The notes below the pieces were generated by a model. The model saw only the letters and a list, made by a program, of their open reading frames with translations, ran no database searches and was not told the origin of the DNA. Shown one piece after another: positions 1-9,260 of a stretch of 64,000 nucleotides of DNA; position 1 is the stretch's first letter; each line of letters begins with the position of its first letter. The DNA lies in the NCBI RefSeq assembly GCF_000422885.1, contig NZ_AUGX01000026.1, positions 1-64,000 of the forward strand, read 5' to 3'. The translations under genes and the position numbers were made by a program. Source of the DNA: Ottowia thiooxydans DSM 14619. Lineage in GTDB: Bacteria > Pseudomonadota > Gammaproteobacteria > Burkholderiales > Burkholderiaceae_C.

Positions 1-507
1 CTCTCCCTCTGGGAGAGGGCTGGGCGGGGCCGGCCAACCGGTGAGGGCAAGCGGCGGTCGATTAAGCACTGCAGTTGCTAAATACTTTCTGCTCTTGTCT
101 TGAAGTCGGAGGCCGGGATTGCCCCCGGCAGTGCAGTCCCTTTCTTTGCTCGCACAAAGCAAGGAACCAAAGAAATGCGACCCCAAGTCCGTGTCCCTGC
201 GCTGCGCTCCGGGCACCCTGCGGTGCTCAGGCAAGGGGCGGTGCGGCAGAACTCTCTTCTTTCGCTTCGCTCACTACGTTCAAACAGCTGCCGCAAGCTA
301 GTTCTTGAAGCAAGAACATCTTGCAGTGCTCTTGCCCGCCCCTTGCCCTGCGCTCCTCAGCACGGCCTAAAGGGGTGGGGAGCCTTGCTCGGGCCATTGC
401 TGCGCTCGGCCCTCCGCTTGCCAGTTCCCCTACCGGGGAAAGACGCATGGAGACCTTGAATGCGCTTTCTTCGTGGGCAATCACGTTTTAAGCTTTCGCT
501 GCTGCGC
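1..507. other. Non-coding, repeat-like intergenic stretch
   Basis: I see no credible gene here. Bases 1-17 form a perfect hairpin, CTCTCCC-TCT-GGGAGAG, followed by a GTGAGGG stretch. This looks like a dispersed proteobacterial intergenic repeat. Bases 141-175 hold TTTCTTTG and its inverse CAAAGAAA around a short spacer. The region around them (about 119-480) resembles a GC-rich intergenic repeat that I recall from Burkholderiales genomes. Several overlapping open frames exist on both strands, but none has a recognisable product or ribosome site. The repeat assignment is from memory. Confidence 0.4.
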
Positions 508-987
508 TCACTTACCGTACTGTTCGTTATTGACCTGCTCCATCCAGTCGGTGGTCTTGCCGTCCAGAGCTTCCGCAATAGCGACATGGCTCATGGCGGT
601 AGTGGGCGCCGCACCATGCCAATGCTTCACATTCGGTGGAATCCAGACTACATCGCCTGAGCGGATCTCCTGCAGGGGCTGGCCCCATTTCTGAACCCTT
701 CCTGAACCCGCTGTAACGATCAGCGTCTGACCCAATGGGTGCGCGTGCCAAGCGGTTCGGGCGCCAGGCTCAAAGGTGACGATGCCACCACCGACGCGAG
801 CAGGCGCAGGGGTTTGGAAACGTGAGTCAACTCGCACGGCTCCGGTGAAATTCTGTGCGGGTCCCGCTGTGGACGGTATGGTGCCCACACGGGACACAGT
901 GACGGGCGCGGATTCTTGCGCGCCGACGCCGGACATCCCGATGACCGAAGCCAGGGCCATGGAAACAGGTAATTTTTTCATCTTCAT
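508..987 (-). CDS. Secreted cupin-domain protein
   Basis: A 159-residue protein with an N-terminal signal peptide ending near GVGA-QES. It is followed by a single cupin barrel. Cupin motif 1 is visible as TAWHAHPLGQTL (metal-binding histidines) and motif 2 as GDVVWIPPNVKHWHG. Proteins of this type are often annotated as (R)-mandelonitrile lyase-like or carboxymuconolactone-decarboxylase-associated cupins. The substrate cannot be read from the sequence. It begins about 20 bases after the flavodoxin stop, on the same strand, so it is probably the last gene of the molybdoenzyme operon. ATG at 987 or 981 could be the start. Confidence 0.85.
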   Translation of the reverse strand: MKMKKLPVSMALASVIGMSGVGAQESAPVTVSRVGTIPSTAGPAQNFTGAVRVDSRFQTPAPARVGGGIVTFEPGARTAWHAHPLGQTLIVTAGSGRVQKWGQPLQEIRSGDVVWIPPNVKHWHGAAPTTAMSHVAIAEALDGKTTDWMEQVNNEQYGK

Positions 988-1008
988 TCTTTGTCTTGTT
1001 AGATAGGT

Positions 1009-1596
1009 TCAATTGGCGCCGCGGATGCCACCCAGCCAGCGTGTCACTTGGGCCAAAGTCTCGCGCTCCTGGTCCGCCTTCAGCACAAGACCGGCGTCAC
1101 GCACACGTGCTTTGGGCGCATGGGCGGCCAGCACGGCCTGGCTGTCGCCGGGCCCATAGCCGCCATGTGTAATGAAAGGGATCAACGTCTTGCCCGCCAG
1201 ATCGTGGCGCGAGAGGAACGTGCGGACCACTGCCGGAACAGACTGCCCCCAGATCGGAAAGCCCAGGTAAACCGTGGAGTAGGTGGCCAGGTTTTGCACG
1301 CTGGCTTTCAAAGCGGGCTCATAGCGGCTTTCGCGTTCTCGAGCAGCTTGGGCCACGGTTTGTTCGTAGTCTTCAGGGTAGTCGTCCACGGGCAGGATTT
1401 CGAACAACTCAGCATCGCGTGCGCGGCGAATCTGCCGCGCCAGCACGCGCGTGTTGCCGGTGCGTGAAAAATAGGCCACCAGGGTGTCACGCCGTGCACC
1501 TTGTGCGCGTAGCTCGGCCGTTCCGGCGAGCCCTGCTAAAGACACTGCAGCGGACACCGTCAGGAGCTGCCGCCGTGGCACGGAAAAGCGCGTCAT
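1009..1596 (-). CDS. Tat-exported flavodoxin-like protein
   Basis: A 195-residue flavodoxin-fold protein. The start ATG at 1596 overlaps the stop of the upstream molybdoenzyme gene in an ATGA junction. A longer open frame upstream has no support. The N-terminus reads SVPRRQLLTVSAAVSLAGLA, a twin-arginine-type signal. The FMN phosphate loop YFSRTGNTR follows, and VYLGFPIWGQSVP is typical of flavodoxins related to quinone reductases. It probably binds FMN in the periplasm and may serve as electron partner for the adjacent oxidoreductase. That role is inferred from the operon position. Confidence 0.85.
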   Translation of the reverse strand: MTRFSVPRRQLLTVSAAVSLAGLAGTAELRAQGARRDTLVAYFSRTGNTRVLARQIRRARDAELFEILPVDDYPEDYEQTVAQAARERESRYEPALKASVQNLATYSTVYLGFPIWGQSVPAVVRTFLSRHDLAGKTLIPFITHGGYGPGDSQAVLAAHAPKARVRDAGLVLKADQERETLAQVTRWLGGIRGAN

Positions 1597-3815
1597 AGTT
1601 TGGTGTTCTTCAGCGGTAGCTGTCGCACCCGCTTGCCAGTGGCAGCGAATACAGCGTTGAGGACTGCGGGCGCAGCCACCGCAATGGTGGGTTCGCCCAC
1701 GCCACCCCAGAAACCGCCGGAGGGCATGACGATGACTTCCACCTTGGGCATATCGTCCATCCGCATCACGTTGTAGGTGTCGAAGTTCTGCTGCTCTATG
1801 CGCCCATCCTTGACCGTACATTCTCCGAACAACATGGCTGACAAGCTGAAGACGAAAGACCCCGTGATCTGCGTCTCAACCTGCTGCGGATTCACCACGT
1901 GGCCGGGGTCTGTCGCGGCCACGATGCGGTGGATCTTGAGTTGCCCATCTGTCACTGAGACTTCTGCAGCCGCTGCCACGTAACTTCCGAAGCCCATGAT
2001 CTGCGCAATACCGCGGTGCCGGCCCTTGGGTGGTGGCGTGTCCCACCCAATGCCCTTGGCGGCAGCCTCCACCACCGCGAGGTGCTTGGGGTGCTTGCTC
2101 ATCAGCTTGCGCCGAAAAACCAGTGGGTCTATACCCGCGGCATGGGCCAACTCGTCTATGAAACACTCCATATAGACGGCGTTCTGGTTCAGGTTCACTC
2201 CACGCCACGCACCGGGTCGTACGTGAGGGTTGCGCATGGCGTGGTCCACCAGCAGATGCGGGAAGGAATACCCAATGGCCATCTCCGCGCCACTCCCCAC
2301 CAAGCCTTGGTAGACGATAGGGTCACCTCCTTCGGGCGTGACGCGCGAGGGCGCGTGGTAGGCAAAGATGGACTGACCCGAAAGGCGCATGTGCAACGCC
2401 TGTACGTTGCCGCTGCTATCCAGCGAAGCGCGCAGTCGGCACTGTGTGACCGGGTGGTACTGGCCCTGGGCCATGTCTTCTTCGCGCGTCCACAGCATCT
2501 TGACCGGCGTATTCGGAACCTGCCTGGCGATCAGTGTGGCAATACGTACATAGTCGGTGTAGAGGCGCCGGCCAAAGCTGCCGCCAATGCGCATGGTGTG
2601 AATCTCGCAAGCCGTGGCGGGCAAACCGGCAGCCTTGGCCATCTCATCCAGCGCTGCGTCAGCCACTTGAGTGGGTCCCCACATTTCGCAGCGGCTCGAG
2701 GTCCAACGCACGGTCGCGCTCAAGATCTCCATTGGCGCGTGATTTTGGTAGGGGTAGCCGTAGTCGGCTTCGATCACGCGAACACTTTTATCTTGAGCCG
2801 CCTTATCCAGTGCGCCCTTGGCATCGCCCACCTTGTTGCCCACATAGGCTTTCTCCGCCGAAAGCCCCTCGCGCAGCGATGCGGCAATGCTCTCGTTGGA
2901 GACCTTGGCGTTGGGGCCTTCCTCCCAAACGATGGGCAGGGCGTCCAGCGCTGTCTTGGCGCGCCAGAAAGTGTCGGCAATCACAGCCACCGTGGCGTCG
3001 TCTACCCGAATCACATGCTTGATGCCGCGCCGGTTAGCGATGGCTGCCGCATCAAAGCTCTTCAGCTTGCCGCCATGCACCGGGCAACTCTTGGGTACTG
3101 CGATCAGCATGCCGGGCATGGTGAAGTCCGGGCTGTACACGAGGCTGCCGTTGAGCTTGTCCGAGGTGTCCAGCCGCTTGAGCGGTTGCCCGGCGATCGT
3201 CCAGGTCTTGGGATCCTTGAGCGCGATCTGTGTGGGTGGCGTGATCTTGGCGGCAGCGGCGGCCATGGCGCCATAGGTGGTGCTCCGGCCGCTGGCGGCG
3301 TGGGTGATCACCCCTTTTTCTACGGTGCATTGGGCGGGCGTGACACCCCAGCTGTTGGCTGCTGCTTGCACAAGCATGGCGCGAGCGGTGGCGCCGCCCT
3401 GCCGCACATACTCGTGTGACCCACGGATGGCGCGCGAGCCACCTGTAGAAAGATCGCGCCAGACATTCTGGCGGCTACGGTTCAGAGCCGGATTGACCAA
3501 CTCGAACCGCACTTTGGCCCAGTCGCATTCAAGCTCCTCGGCTATGAGCTGAGCCAGGCCTGTGAGTGAGCCCTGGCCCATCTCGGTGCGTGAGATGCGG
3601 ATGATCACGCTTTCGTCGGGTTGGATGACAACCCACGCATTGACCTCGGGTGGCAATGCCTGCACCTGCGCTTGCGCAGCTGCAGGTTGCGGTGCCAACG
3701 TGGAAAAGCCCAGTGTGAACGCGCCGGCTGAGGCGCTAGCGGTGGTGAGGAAACCCCGGCGCGACAGACGCGGGCCGGTTTGTTCTGGCGCTGATGTAAT
3801 TATTTGGTTCATCAT
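1593..3815 (-). CDS. Molybdopterin-binding large subunit, isoquinoline 1-oxidoreductase beta-like
   Basis: A 740-residue xanthine-dehydrogenase-family protein of the IorB/aldehyde-dehydrogenase type. It has a Tat signal (SRRGFLTTASASAG) and the hallmark duplicated molybdenum-binding domain. Visible blocks include RIGGSFGRRLYTDYV and RPGAWRGVNLNQNAVYMECF. A C-terminal GGVGEPTIA carries the catalytic glutamate of the family. It should hydroxylate an aldehyde or N-heterocycle using Mo-MCD, with electrons passing to the 2Fe-2S subunit encoded 7 bp upstream. The real substrate is unknown. The gene overlaps the downstream flavodoxin by 4 bp. Confidence 0.92.
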   Translation of the reverse strand: MMNQIITSAPEQTGPRLSRRGFLTTASASAGAFTLGFSTLAPQPAAAQAQVQALPPEVNAWVVIQPDESVIIRISRTEMGQGSLTGLAQLIAEELECDWAKVRFELVNPALNRSRQNVWRDLSTGGSRAIRGSHEYVRQGGATARAMLVQAAANSWGVTPAQCTVEKGVITHAASGRSTTYGAMAAAAAKITPPTQIALKDPKTWTIAGQPLKRLDTSDKLNGSLVYSPDFTMPGMLIAVPKSCPVHGGKLKSFDAAAIANRRGIKHVIRVDDATVAVIADTFWRAKTALDALPIVWEEGPNAKVSNESIAASLREGLSAEKAYVGNKVGDAKGALDKAAQDKSVRVIEADYGYPYQNHAPMEILSATVRWTSSRCEMWGPTQVADAALDEMAKAAGLPATACEIHTMRIGGSFGRRLYTDYVRIATLIARQVPNTPVKMLWTREEDMAQGQYHPVTQCRLRASLDSSGNVQALHMRLSGQSIFAYHAPSRVTPEGGDPIVYQGLVGSGAEMAIGYSFPHLLVDHAMRNPHVRPGAWRGVNLNQNAVYMECFIDELAHAAGIDPLVFRRKLMSKHPKHLAVVEAAAKGIGWDTPPPKGRHRGIAQIMGFGSYVAAAAEVSVTDGQLKIHRIVAATDPGHVVNPQQVETQITGSFVFSLSAMLFGECTVKDGRIEQQNFDTYNVMRMDDMPKVEVIVMPSGGFWGGVGEPTIAVAAPAVLNAVFAATGKRVRQLPLKNTKL

Positions 3816-3822
3816 GCGTTCC

Positions 3823-4326
3823 TCAGGTGCGTGCCTGTGCGGTGGCGGGGGCGCTCGCCGGCGCGCCGGCGGAGTTCATCCTTCGTGCGGCGAGCTGAAT
3901 GCCCTCCAGCACCCGCATATAGGTGCCGCATCGGCAGATATTGGTGATTTGCGAGCGGATTTCTTCTTCGCTCGGGTTGGGGTTTTGCGCCAGCAGCGCC
4001 GCCGCCGCCATCAACATGCCGGATTGGCAGTAACCGCATTGCGCGACATCCAGTTCAGCCCACGCGATCTGCACGGGGTGTGGCTGGGATCCCGCCAGCC
4101 CTTCAATGGTGACAAGCTTCTGCTCAGGGGTGATGGCACTGACGGGCATCACGCATGAGCGCAGCGCCGCCCCATCCAGGTGCACGGTACAGGCGCCGCA
4201 CTGAGCAATACCACAGCCGTACTTGGTACCCGTGAGCCCTGCCTGCTCCCGAATGACCCATAGCAGGGGGGTATCACCCTCGACATCGATAGTCACGGGT
4301 TTGCCGTTGAGGTTTAGTTGGGCCAT
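3823..4326 (-). CDS. (2Fe-2S) small subunit, isoquinoline 1-oxidoreductase alpha-like
   Basis: A 167-residue iron-sulfur protein. The N-terminal plant-type ferredoxin cluster is seen in KYGCGIAQCGACTVHLDG with a later RSC. The C-terminal cluster is CGYCQSGM plus NICRCGTYMRV. I place the start at ATG 4326 (MAQLNLNGKP), because the open frame extends 59 residues further without any family similarity. It is the first gene of the minus-strand operon with the molybdenum subunit, the flavodoxin and the cupin. No dedicated FAD subunit is present, as is usual for the IorAB type. Confidence 0.92.
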   Translation of the reverse strand: MAQLNLNGKPVTIDVEGDTPLLWVIREQAGLTGTKYGCGIAQCGACTVHLDGAALRSCVMPVSAITPEQKLVTIEGLAGSQPHPVQIAWAELDVAQCGYCQSGMLMAAAALLAQNPNPSEEEIRSQITNICRCGTYMRVLEGIQLAARRMNSAGAPASAPATAQART

Positions 4327-4625
4327 GGTGAATCCAGATTGAGAAAGGTGGATGGATGACGGGCCTTCAGGGCCGTCAGACGATGGCGTGGATGCGTGGG
4401 ATACAGTTTTTCTTTGAGAACGCGACGACGCCTGCGCGATTGGAGTGACTTTAGCCCTGGAAGGTCCGTTTGAACACCCAAGCAGATCTTGTTCCTTTGA
4501 CAAGCCTTGCTTGTCAGTCTCGGGGATGCGCTTCCCCGTGTGACTGCGAACGACGTGAACGAGCGCTGCCAGCGATGCGGCGGCGCGAGGAGTTTTGCAG
4601 CGGGTCGTTCGGGACCCTCAAGTGT

Positions 4626-5606
4626 TTAAGATGCCGGCTTGCGGACGAACAGTGCCCGTCCGCGCTCCTCTGCGGTCGTCAGCTCCTGCTGGCTCAGCAC
4701 GTAGGTGTGGTTGTTGGCCAAACGTTCTATGGCCAGATCAATGAAAGCGCGTACTCGGGTGGGTTGGGAGATGCGGCTTCCGTAGTAGACGAATACGTTG
4801 GCGTAGTCTGCAACGTGTTGAGTCAGAAGTGGAACCAGGCGGCCTGCACGAATGTGAGCCGCCGCCGTGACGGCAGTCAGGTGCCCTAATACACGGCCTC
4901 CAAGTACCGCGTCAGTTTCCAGCTCCTCTTCATTCACGTAGAAAGCGGCCGGAACGTCCTGCTCGATCACGGTGTCTCCATTACTGAGTCGCCAGGGCAA
5001 AGGGCGGTCAGTGATGGTGTTGCGGAAAACGCTGCAACGGTGGTTGGCCAACTGTTCTATGGTGTCTGGCGCGCCATGTTGCTCCAGGTAGCGCGGTGCT
5101 GCGCAAATGATCACCTGCAGCGGAAAGAGCCTGCGCGCAATCACCCCTTCGGCGGCTGATGGGCCTATGCGAAACCCTACGTCCACCCGGTCTTCCACCC
5201 AGTTGCCCAGACGGTCGTCCAGCTTCACGTCTGGCTGCACCAGCGGATAGGTATCGCAGAACTCCTGAAGAAGTAAGGCCAGCACCGGGCGGAACACGGA
5301 ATGCGGCCCAACGATCCGTAGCGGCCCAGCAATCTCGTCCGTCGCATTGCGTGCCTGTGCCAAGGCGCGCTCCAGCCCCATGAGCGACGGGCGGGCCGCC
5401 TCAAGAAACGCCTGGCCTTCGGCCGTCAGCTGCATATTTCGAGTGGTTCGGTGAAACAGCCGCACCCCCAAGTGCTTTTCAAGCTGCGCCAGCGCCTGGC
5501 TGGCGGCCTGGGGACTCATACCTTGTGCTGCCGCCGCCTGGCGCAAGCTACCAAGGTCCGCAGTCTTTACGAAGGTGGAGATGGAACGCAGTTCGTTGAT
5601 CGGCAT
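4626..5606 (-). CDS. LysR-family transcriptional regulator
   Basis: A 326-residue LysR protein. The N-terminal winged helix is MPINELRSISTFVKTADLGS... with the conserved FHRTTR turn (VRLFHRTTRNMQLTAEG). It is followed by a substrate-binding-like effector domain. I choose ATG 5606, because the 11 residues before it are not family-like. It lies just upstream of the molybdoenzyme operon in the same orientation and may control it. No ligand can be inferred. Confidence 0.88.
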   Translation of the reverse strand: MPINELRSISTFVKTADLGSLRQAAAAQGMSPQAASQALAQLEKHLGVRLFHRTTRNMQLTAEGQAFLEAARPSLMGLERALAQARNATDEIAGPLRIVGPHSVFRPVLALLLQEFCDTYPLVQPDVKLDDRLGNWVEDRVDVGFRIGPSAAEGVIARRLFPLQVIICAAPRYLEQHGAPDTIEQLANHRCSVFRNTITDRPLPWRLSNGDTVIEQDVPAAFYVNEEELETDAVLGGRVLGHLTAVTAAAHIRAGRLVPLLTQHVADYANVFVYYGSRISQPTRVRAFIDLAIERLANNHTYVLSQQELTTAEERGRALFVRKPAS

Positions 5607-5608
5607 CA

Positions 5609-5782
5609 GAGCATTGTGCACATCCCGGTGTGCAGGCAATCGTACATCTGGGCGAGAGCTTGAAGGCGGTTGATTTGGTGCTAGGTGCGTCTGATCCGCA
5701 GGTGATTGACGCCGCCCTAAGGGCGTTGCACATCGAAAGTGAGTCCCTCCCCACGCGATTGGCCGTCTCGATCGAGCGCTGA
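5609..5782 (+). pseudogene. Possible 3' remnant of an unidentified gene
   Basis: A plus-strand frame ends at 5782 and reads like protein: ESLKAVDLVLGASDPQV, then ALRALHIESESLPTRLAVSIER and stop. It has no usable start and overlaps the beginning of the LysR gene on the other strand. It may be the decayed C-terminal end of a gene deleted here. I do not recognise the family, and the call rests only on amino-acid composition. Confidence 0.2.
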
Positions 5783-5803
5783 AACCTTAAGTGTTCCCTG
5801 CCA

Positions 5804-6832
5804 TCAAGGCATTTCAGCGACTAAGGCCCCACGCTCGAGCTCGGCCCATTGAAAGTCCTGGCGCGGTAGCGTGACTGCAGCAGGTATCGGTCGCTTCGGG
5901 TTCGGCAATGAGGTGCTCGCGGGTTTGTTCGCCAGCCGTTCCGCGAAGAGTGAGATCGCCCAGTCTGCGAACGCGCGTACGCGTGGGTTCGTGCGCCGGC
6001 TCAAGGGGTACACCAGATGGATCGGCAGTACCGGGTGCGACCACTCCGGCAGCAACTGCACCAGAGAGCCGTCTGCCAGAAACGGCCTGGCCTGGAAGCT
6101 GGAAATCTGAGTGATGCCCAGGCCGGCCAGTACGGCGGAGGTCAAGGCATTGCTTTCGTTCACGGCCAACTGATAGCGTCCGGAGAGTTCCAGGTGCTCA
6201 TGGTCCTTGATGAATTCATGGGGGAACACACGTCCAGTGCTGGACGAGAAGAAGTTGATGGTGCGGTGACCATCCGTTTCCAGATCCCGGGGATGGCTCG
6301 GTGTGCCGTGGCGCTGCAAATAACCAGGCGCTGCCACAGTAAGGAACGACACGGTGGCGACCCGGCGCGCCACCAGCGACTGATCGGTAAGAGGGCCTAC
6401 GCGCAGCACGCAATCCACGTTGTCTGCGATCAGATCCACCGGCCGGTCGCTGACGCCCAGGTCAAGCTGAATATCCGGATGGCGGGCAAAGAACTTGGGA
6501 AGCTCGGGTATCAGCAGCAGCCGAGCCATGGAGGCTCCTATGTCTACGCGCAATCTTCCGCTGAGTGCGGCATTGGCTTGGGTCATGCTGGATTCAAAAT
6601 CATCCAGGTCGGTGAGCAAGTTCAACGTACGCTCGTAGTACGCCGCTCCCTCGGGAGTCACCGTCACGCTTCGCGTGGTTCGGTTCAGCAGGCGGACTTT
6701 CAACCGGGCCTCTAAGTGTTGAATTTGCTTGGTTAAGCTGCTTTTAGGCAAGGAGAGGAGATCGGCTGCTTTCGTAAAGCTGCCGGACTCCACAACGCGA
6801 ATAAAGCTGCGGATGGAAGAAATCTGATCCAT
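5804..6832 (-). CDS. LysR-family transcriptional regulator
   Basis: A 342-residue LysR regulator starting at ATG 6832 (MDQISSIRSFIRVVESGSF). The helix-turn-helix ends with VRLLNRTTRSVTVTPEG, typical of the large CrgA/DmlR-like group. The effector domain is complete. There is an unusually long C-terminal tail of about 40 residues rich in Pro and Arg. The 28 residues upstream in the same frame lack family similarity and were left out. The target genes are unknown. It stands between two other LysR genes on the same strand. Confidence 0.88.
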   Translation of the reverse strand: MDQISSIRSFIRVVESGSFTKAADLLSLPKSSLTKQIQHLEARLKVRLLNRTTRSVTVTPEGAAYYERTLNLLTDLDDFESSMTQANAALSGRLRVDIGASMARLLLIPELPKFFARHPDIQLDLGVSDRPVDLIADNVDCVLRVGPLTDQSLVARRVATVSFLTVAAPGYLQRHGTPSHPRDLETDGHRTINFFSSSTGRVFPHEFIKDHEHLELSGRYQLAVNESNALTSAVLAGLGITQISSFQARPFLADGSLVQLLPEWSHPVLPIHLVYPLSRRTNPRVRAFADWAISLFAERLANKPASTSLPNPKRPIPAAVTLPRQDFQWAELERGALVAEMP

Positions 6833-6988
6833 GGATCGAACAAGTTCGGACAATATGGGGGAATACCCGCATAGTAGAGAGCCGCCGCCAGCAATCGTTC
6901 CGCTGGCGCCCAGCAAGCCAGGCTTGTCAATGCAACAAGTCGTACGGTGCCCCGAGGGTGGCGTGCAATCCAGTTCTCCAGCCAGGGC

Positions 6989-7891
6989 TCAGGTTTCGAG
7001 CGGCGACTTGCCCAGTACCTCGGCTACGTGGTCTACAAAACACATGATTCGTGCGGCCAGCGCAGTGTTTCGGTAATAGACCGCGTTGATCGGTTGCCGC
7101 ACTTCTACGGTGTGTTTCGAAAGCACGGGCACCAGGCTGCCGTTGCTGCGGTCTTCACGCGTCATGAAATCCGAAAGGCACGCCAGGCCCAATCCAGCTA
7201 AGGCCATATGGCGCAATGTTTCGCCGCTGGAGGCTGCGATGGTGGGCTGAATTCGCAGGTTGCTGCCGTCCGGTTCGCGCAGGGGCCAATTGTTCAGGGT
7301 TTCGGGCTGCGTGAAGCCCAGTAATACATGTTGTTCGAGTTGGCCAGGCGTCGTCGGTGTGCCCTGACGTTTGAGGTATGCGGGGCTGGCAAGAATTCGT
7401 ATGCGGGTTTTGCCGATGGGGCGCGCGTGCAGCGTGGAGTCTTTCAACGCACCAATACGAAAGGCCACGTCCGTGCGCTTTTCAATCAAATCAATAAAAC
7501 CTTCGTTTGAAATGAGCTCCAACTCCACGTCCGGGAATTTTTCCCTGAAACCCGCCAGCAGCGGCACCAGCAGGTGCAGCATGAAAGGCGAAGAGGCATC
7601 TACCCGCAGCAAACCGGCGGGCCGACTGCGCCGCGCCGCCATCTGCTCTTCTGCCGTATCGACCGAGGCCAAAATGGCGCGAGCCTGTTGAACGAAAGCG
7701 CACCCTTCTTCAGTCAGCTCCAGGCGCCGTGTCGTTCGGCGCAACAAGGTGGTCTGTAGCTTTTCTTCCAAGCGACCTAGCGTGCGGCTGGTGGCCGAGA
7801 CCGTCAGACCGAGCCACTCTGAAGCGGCGGTGATGGAACCAGTATCCACGACCGCCACAAACGCCTGCATCTCATCAAGGGTGATCTTCAT
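6989..7891 (-). CDS. LysR-family regulator, probable repressor/activator of the divergent MFS gene
   Basis: A 300-residue LysR protein (MKITLDEMQAFVAVVDTGSI) of the CrgA/DmlR-like group with LLRRTTRRLELTEEG. It is divergent from the MFS exporter gene at 8051, a common regulator-target pair. A 19-bp palindrome directly abuts its start codon, which suggests autoregulation. The inducer is unknown. Confidence 0.9.
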   Translation of the reverse strand: MKITLDEMQAFVAVVDTGSITAASEWLGLTVSATSRTLGRLEEKLQTTLLRRTTRRLELTEEGCAFVQQARAILASVDTAEEQMAARRSRPAGLLRVDASSPFMLHLLVPLLAGFREKFPDVELELISNEGFIDLIEKRTDVAFRIGALKDSTLHARPIGKTRIRILASPAYLKRQGTPTTPGQLEQHVLLGFTQPETLNNWPLREPDGSNLRIQPTIAASSGETLRHMALAGLGLACLSDFMTREDRSNGSLVPVLSKHTVEVRQPINAVYYRNTALAARIMCFVDHVAEVLGKSPLET

Positions 7892-7910
7892 TGTTGAATT
7901 TTAATCAACA
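7892..7910. promoter_or_regulatory. Palindromic LysR-type operator
   Basis: TGTTGAATTTTAATCAACA is a perfect 6-7-6 inverted repeat in the LysR gene/MFS gene intergenic region. It fits the T-N11-A format of LysR boxes. It touches the LysR start codon, so binding there would block translation initiation or transcription of the regulator itself. Confidence 0.5.
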
Positions 7911-8050
7911 GAATATGTCTTATTAATGGCTATGTCTGCAATAGTAATTCGCGCACACTCCATCCCCCAGAGATAAGAAACACGTCGTGTCGTGAATCGG
8001 AAGTCGATGTTCAGTGAACTCTTCATTCGTGACACGAGGTCCAAGCCGCC

Positions 8051-9247
8051 ATGAATTCCCTAGCGAAACATCAAGTCAAACCCTCCACGGCCCTGTTCGC
8101 CCTGGCTACCGGGGCATTTGCCATCGGTACCACGGAGTTCACTCCCATGGGCCTGCTGCCCGTGATCGCCGAGGGGGTGAACGTAGACATCCCCACTGCC
8201 GGCATGTTGGTCTCCGCCTATGCGGTGGGGGTCATGGCCGGCGCGCCGGTCATGACTCTGCTATTCAGCCGCTTCGGCAAGCGTGCGGCGCTGATCGCAT
8301 TGATGCTTATCTTCACTCTAGGCAATGTGCTCTCGGCGTTAGCGCCCAGCTACACCACCCTGCTGCTGTCGCGCCTCGTCACCAGCCTCAACCATGGCGC
8401 CTTTTTTGGCATTGGTGCGGTTGTCGCTGCCAGCCTGGTGCCCAAAGACAAACAAGCGAGCGCCATCGCGGCCATGTTCATGGGCTTGACGGTGGCTAAC
8501 GTGGGTGGCGTACCGGCGGCTACCTGGATCGGGCAGCAAGTGGGCTGGCGCATGGCCTTCGGTGGCACGGCCTTCCTCGGTCTCATCACCATTGCCGCCT
8601 TGTGGATTGCCTTGCCCAAGGGCGAACCCGGTGAACGCCCCAATGTGCGCCGCGAATTAGGGGTGCTCACCCGCCCTGAAGTGCTACTGGCCTTGGGCAC
8701 CACGGTGCTGGGGTCGGGCGCCATGTTTGCGCTCTACACCTATATAGCGCCCATCTTGGCGGAAATTACCCACGCCAGCCCGGGCTTTGTAGCCGTTGCC
8801 TTGGTGTTGATCGGTGTTGGCTTCACGCTGGGTAATAGCCTGGGCGGACGCCTTGCCGATTGGTCCCTGGACCGCTCCACCAAGCTCTTGCTGGCTGCAC
8901 TCGCCCTCATCATGCTTGCACTACCCCTGCTGCTCATGACTCATGTGGGTGCGGCCATCGGCCTCGTCGTGTGGGGTGCTGTTTCCTTCGGCATCGTGCC
9001 GCCAGTGCAGATGCGCGTTATGCAAGCTGCATCACAAGCGCCAGGTCTGGCTTCCTCAGTCAATATTGGCGCGTTCAACCTGGGCAATGCGCTGGGCGCC
9101 GCCTTGGGTGGGTTCGTCATCGGCCAGGGCTTGGGCTATGCCTCAGTCCCCTTGGTGGGCGCAGCGCTCGCAGCAGCTGGTCTGGCCTTGGTGTGGTGGG
9201 GCAGCGCTGGCCGCCGGGGTGCGTTGGCGGCTTCTTCTTGCAACTGA
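8051..9247 (+). CDS. MFS transporter, DHA1 drug/sugar efflux family (AraJ/YdhP-like)
   Basis: A 398-residue integral membrane protein with about 12 hydrophobic segments. The N-terminus ALFALATGAFAIGTTEFT and the loop 2-3 motif LLFSRFGKRAAL are characteristic of the AraJ/YdhP branch of DHA1 proton antiporters. It probably exports small molecules across the inner membrane. Expression is likely set by the divergent LysR gene. The substrate cannot be read from the sequence. Confidence 0.9.
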   Translation: MNSLAKHQVKPSTALFALATGAFAIGTTEFTPMGLLPVIAEGVNVDIPTAGMLVSAYAVGVMAGAPVMTLLFSRFGKRAALIALMLIFTLGNVLSALAPSYTTLLLSRLVTSLNHGAFFGIGAVVAASLVPKDKQASAIAAMFMGLTVANVGGVPAATWIGQQVGWRMAFGGTAFLGLITIAALWIALPKGEPGERPNVRRELGVLTRPEVLLALGTTVLGSGAMFALYTYIAPILAEITHASPGFVAVALVLIGVGFTLGNSLGGRLADWSLDRSTKLLLAALALIMLALPLLLMTHVGAAIGLVVWGAVSFGIVPPVQMRVMQAASQAPGLASSVNIGAFNLGNALGAALGGFVIGQGLGYASVPLVGAALAAAGLALVWWGSAGRRGALAASSCN

Positions 9248-9260
9248 AATTCAGTCGGTA

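Noticed and set aside
2016-3419. 467-codon plus-strand frame opposite the molybdoenzyme gene
   Set aside because: Antisense shadow. The true gene on the minus strand has clear family motifs along its whole length.
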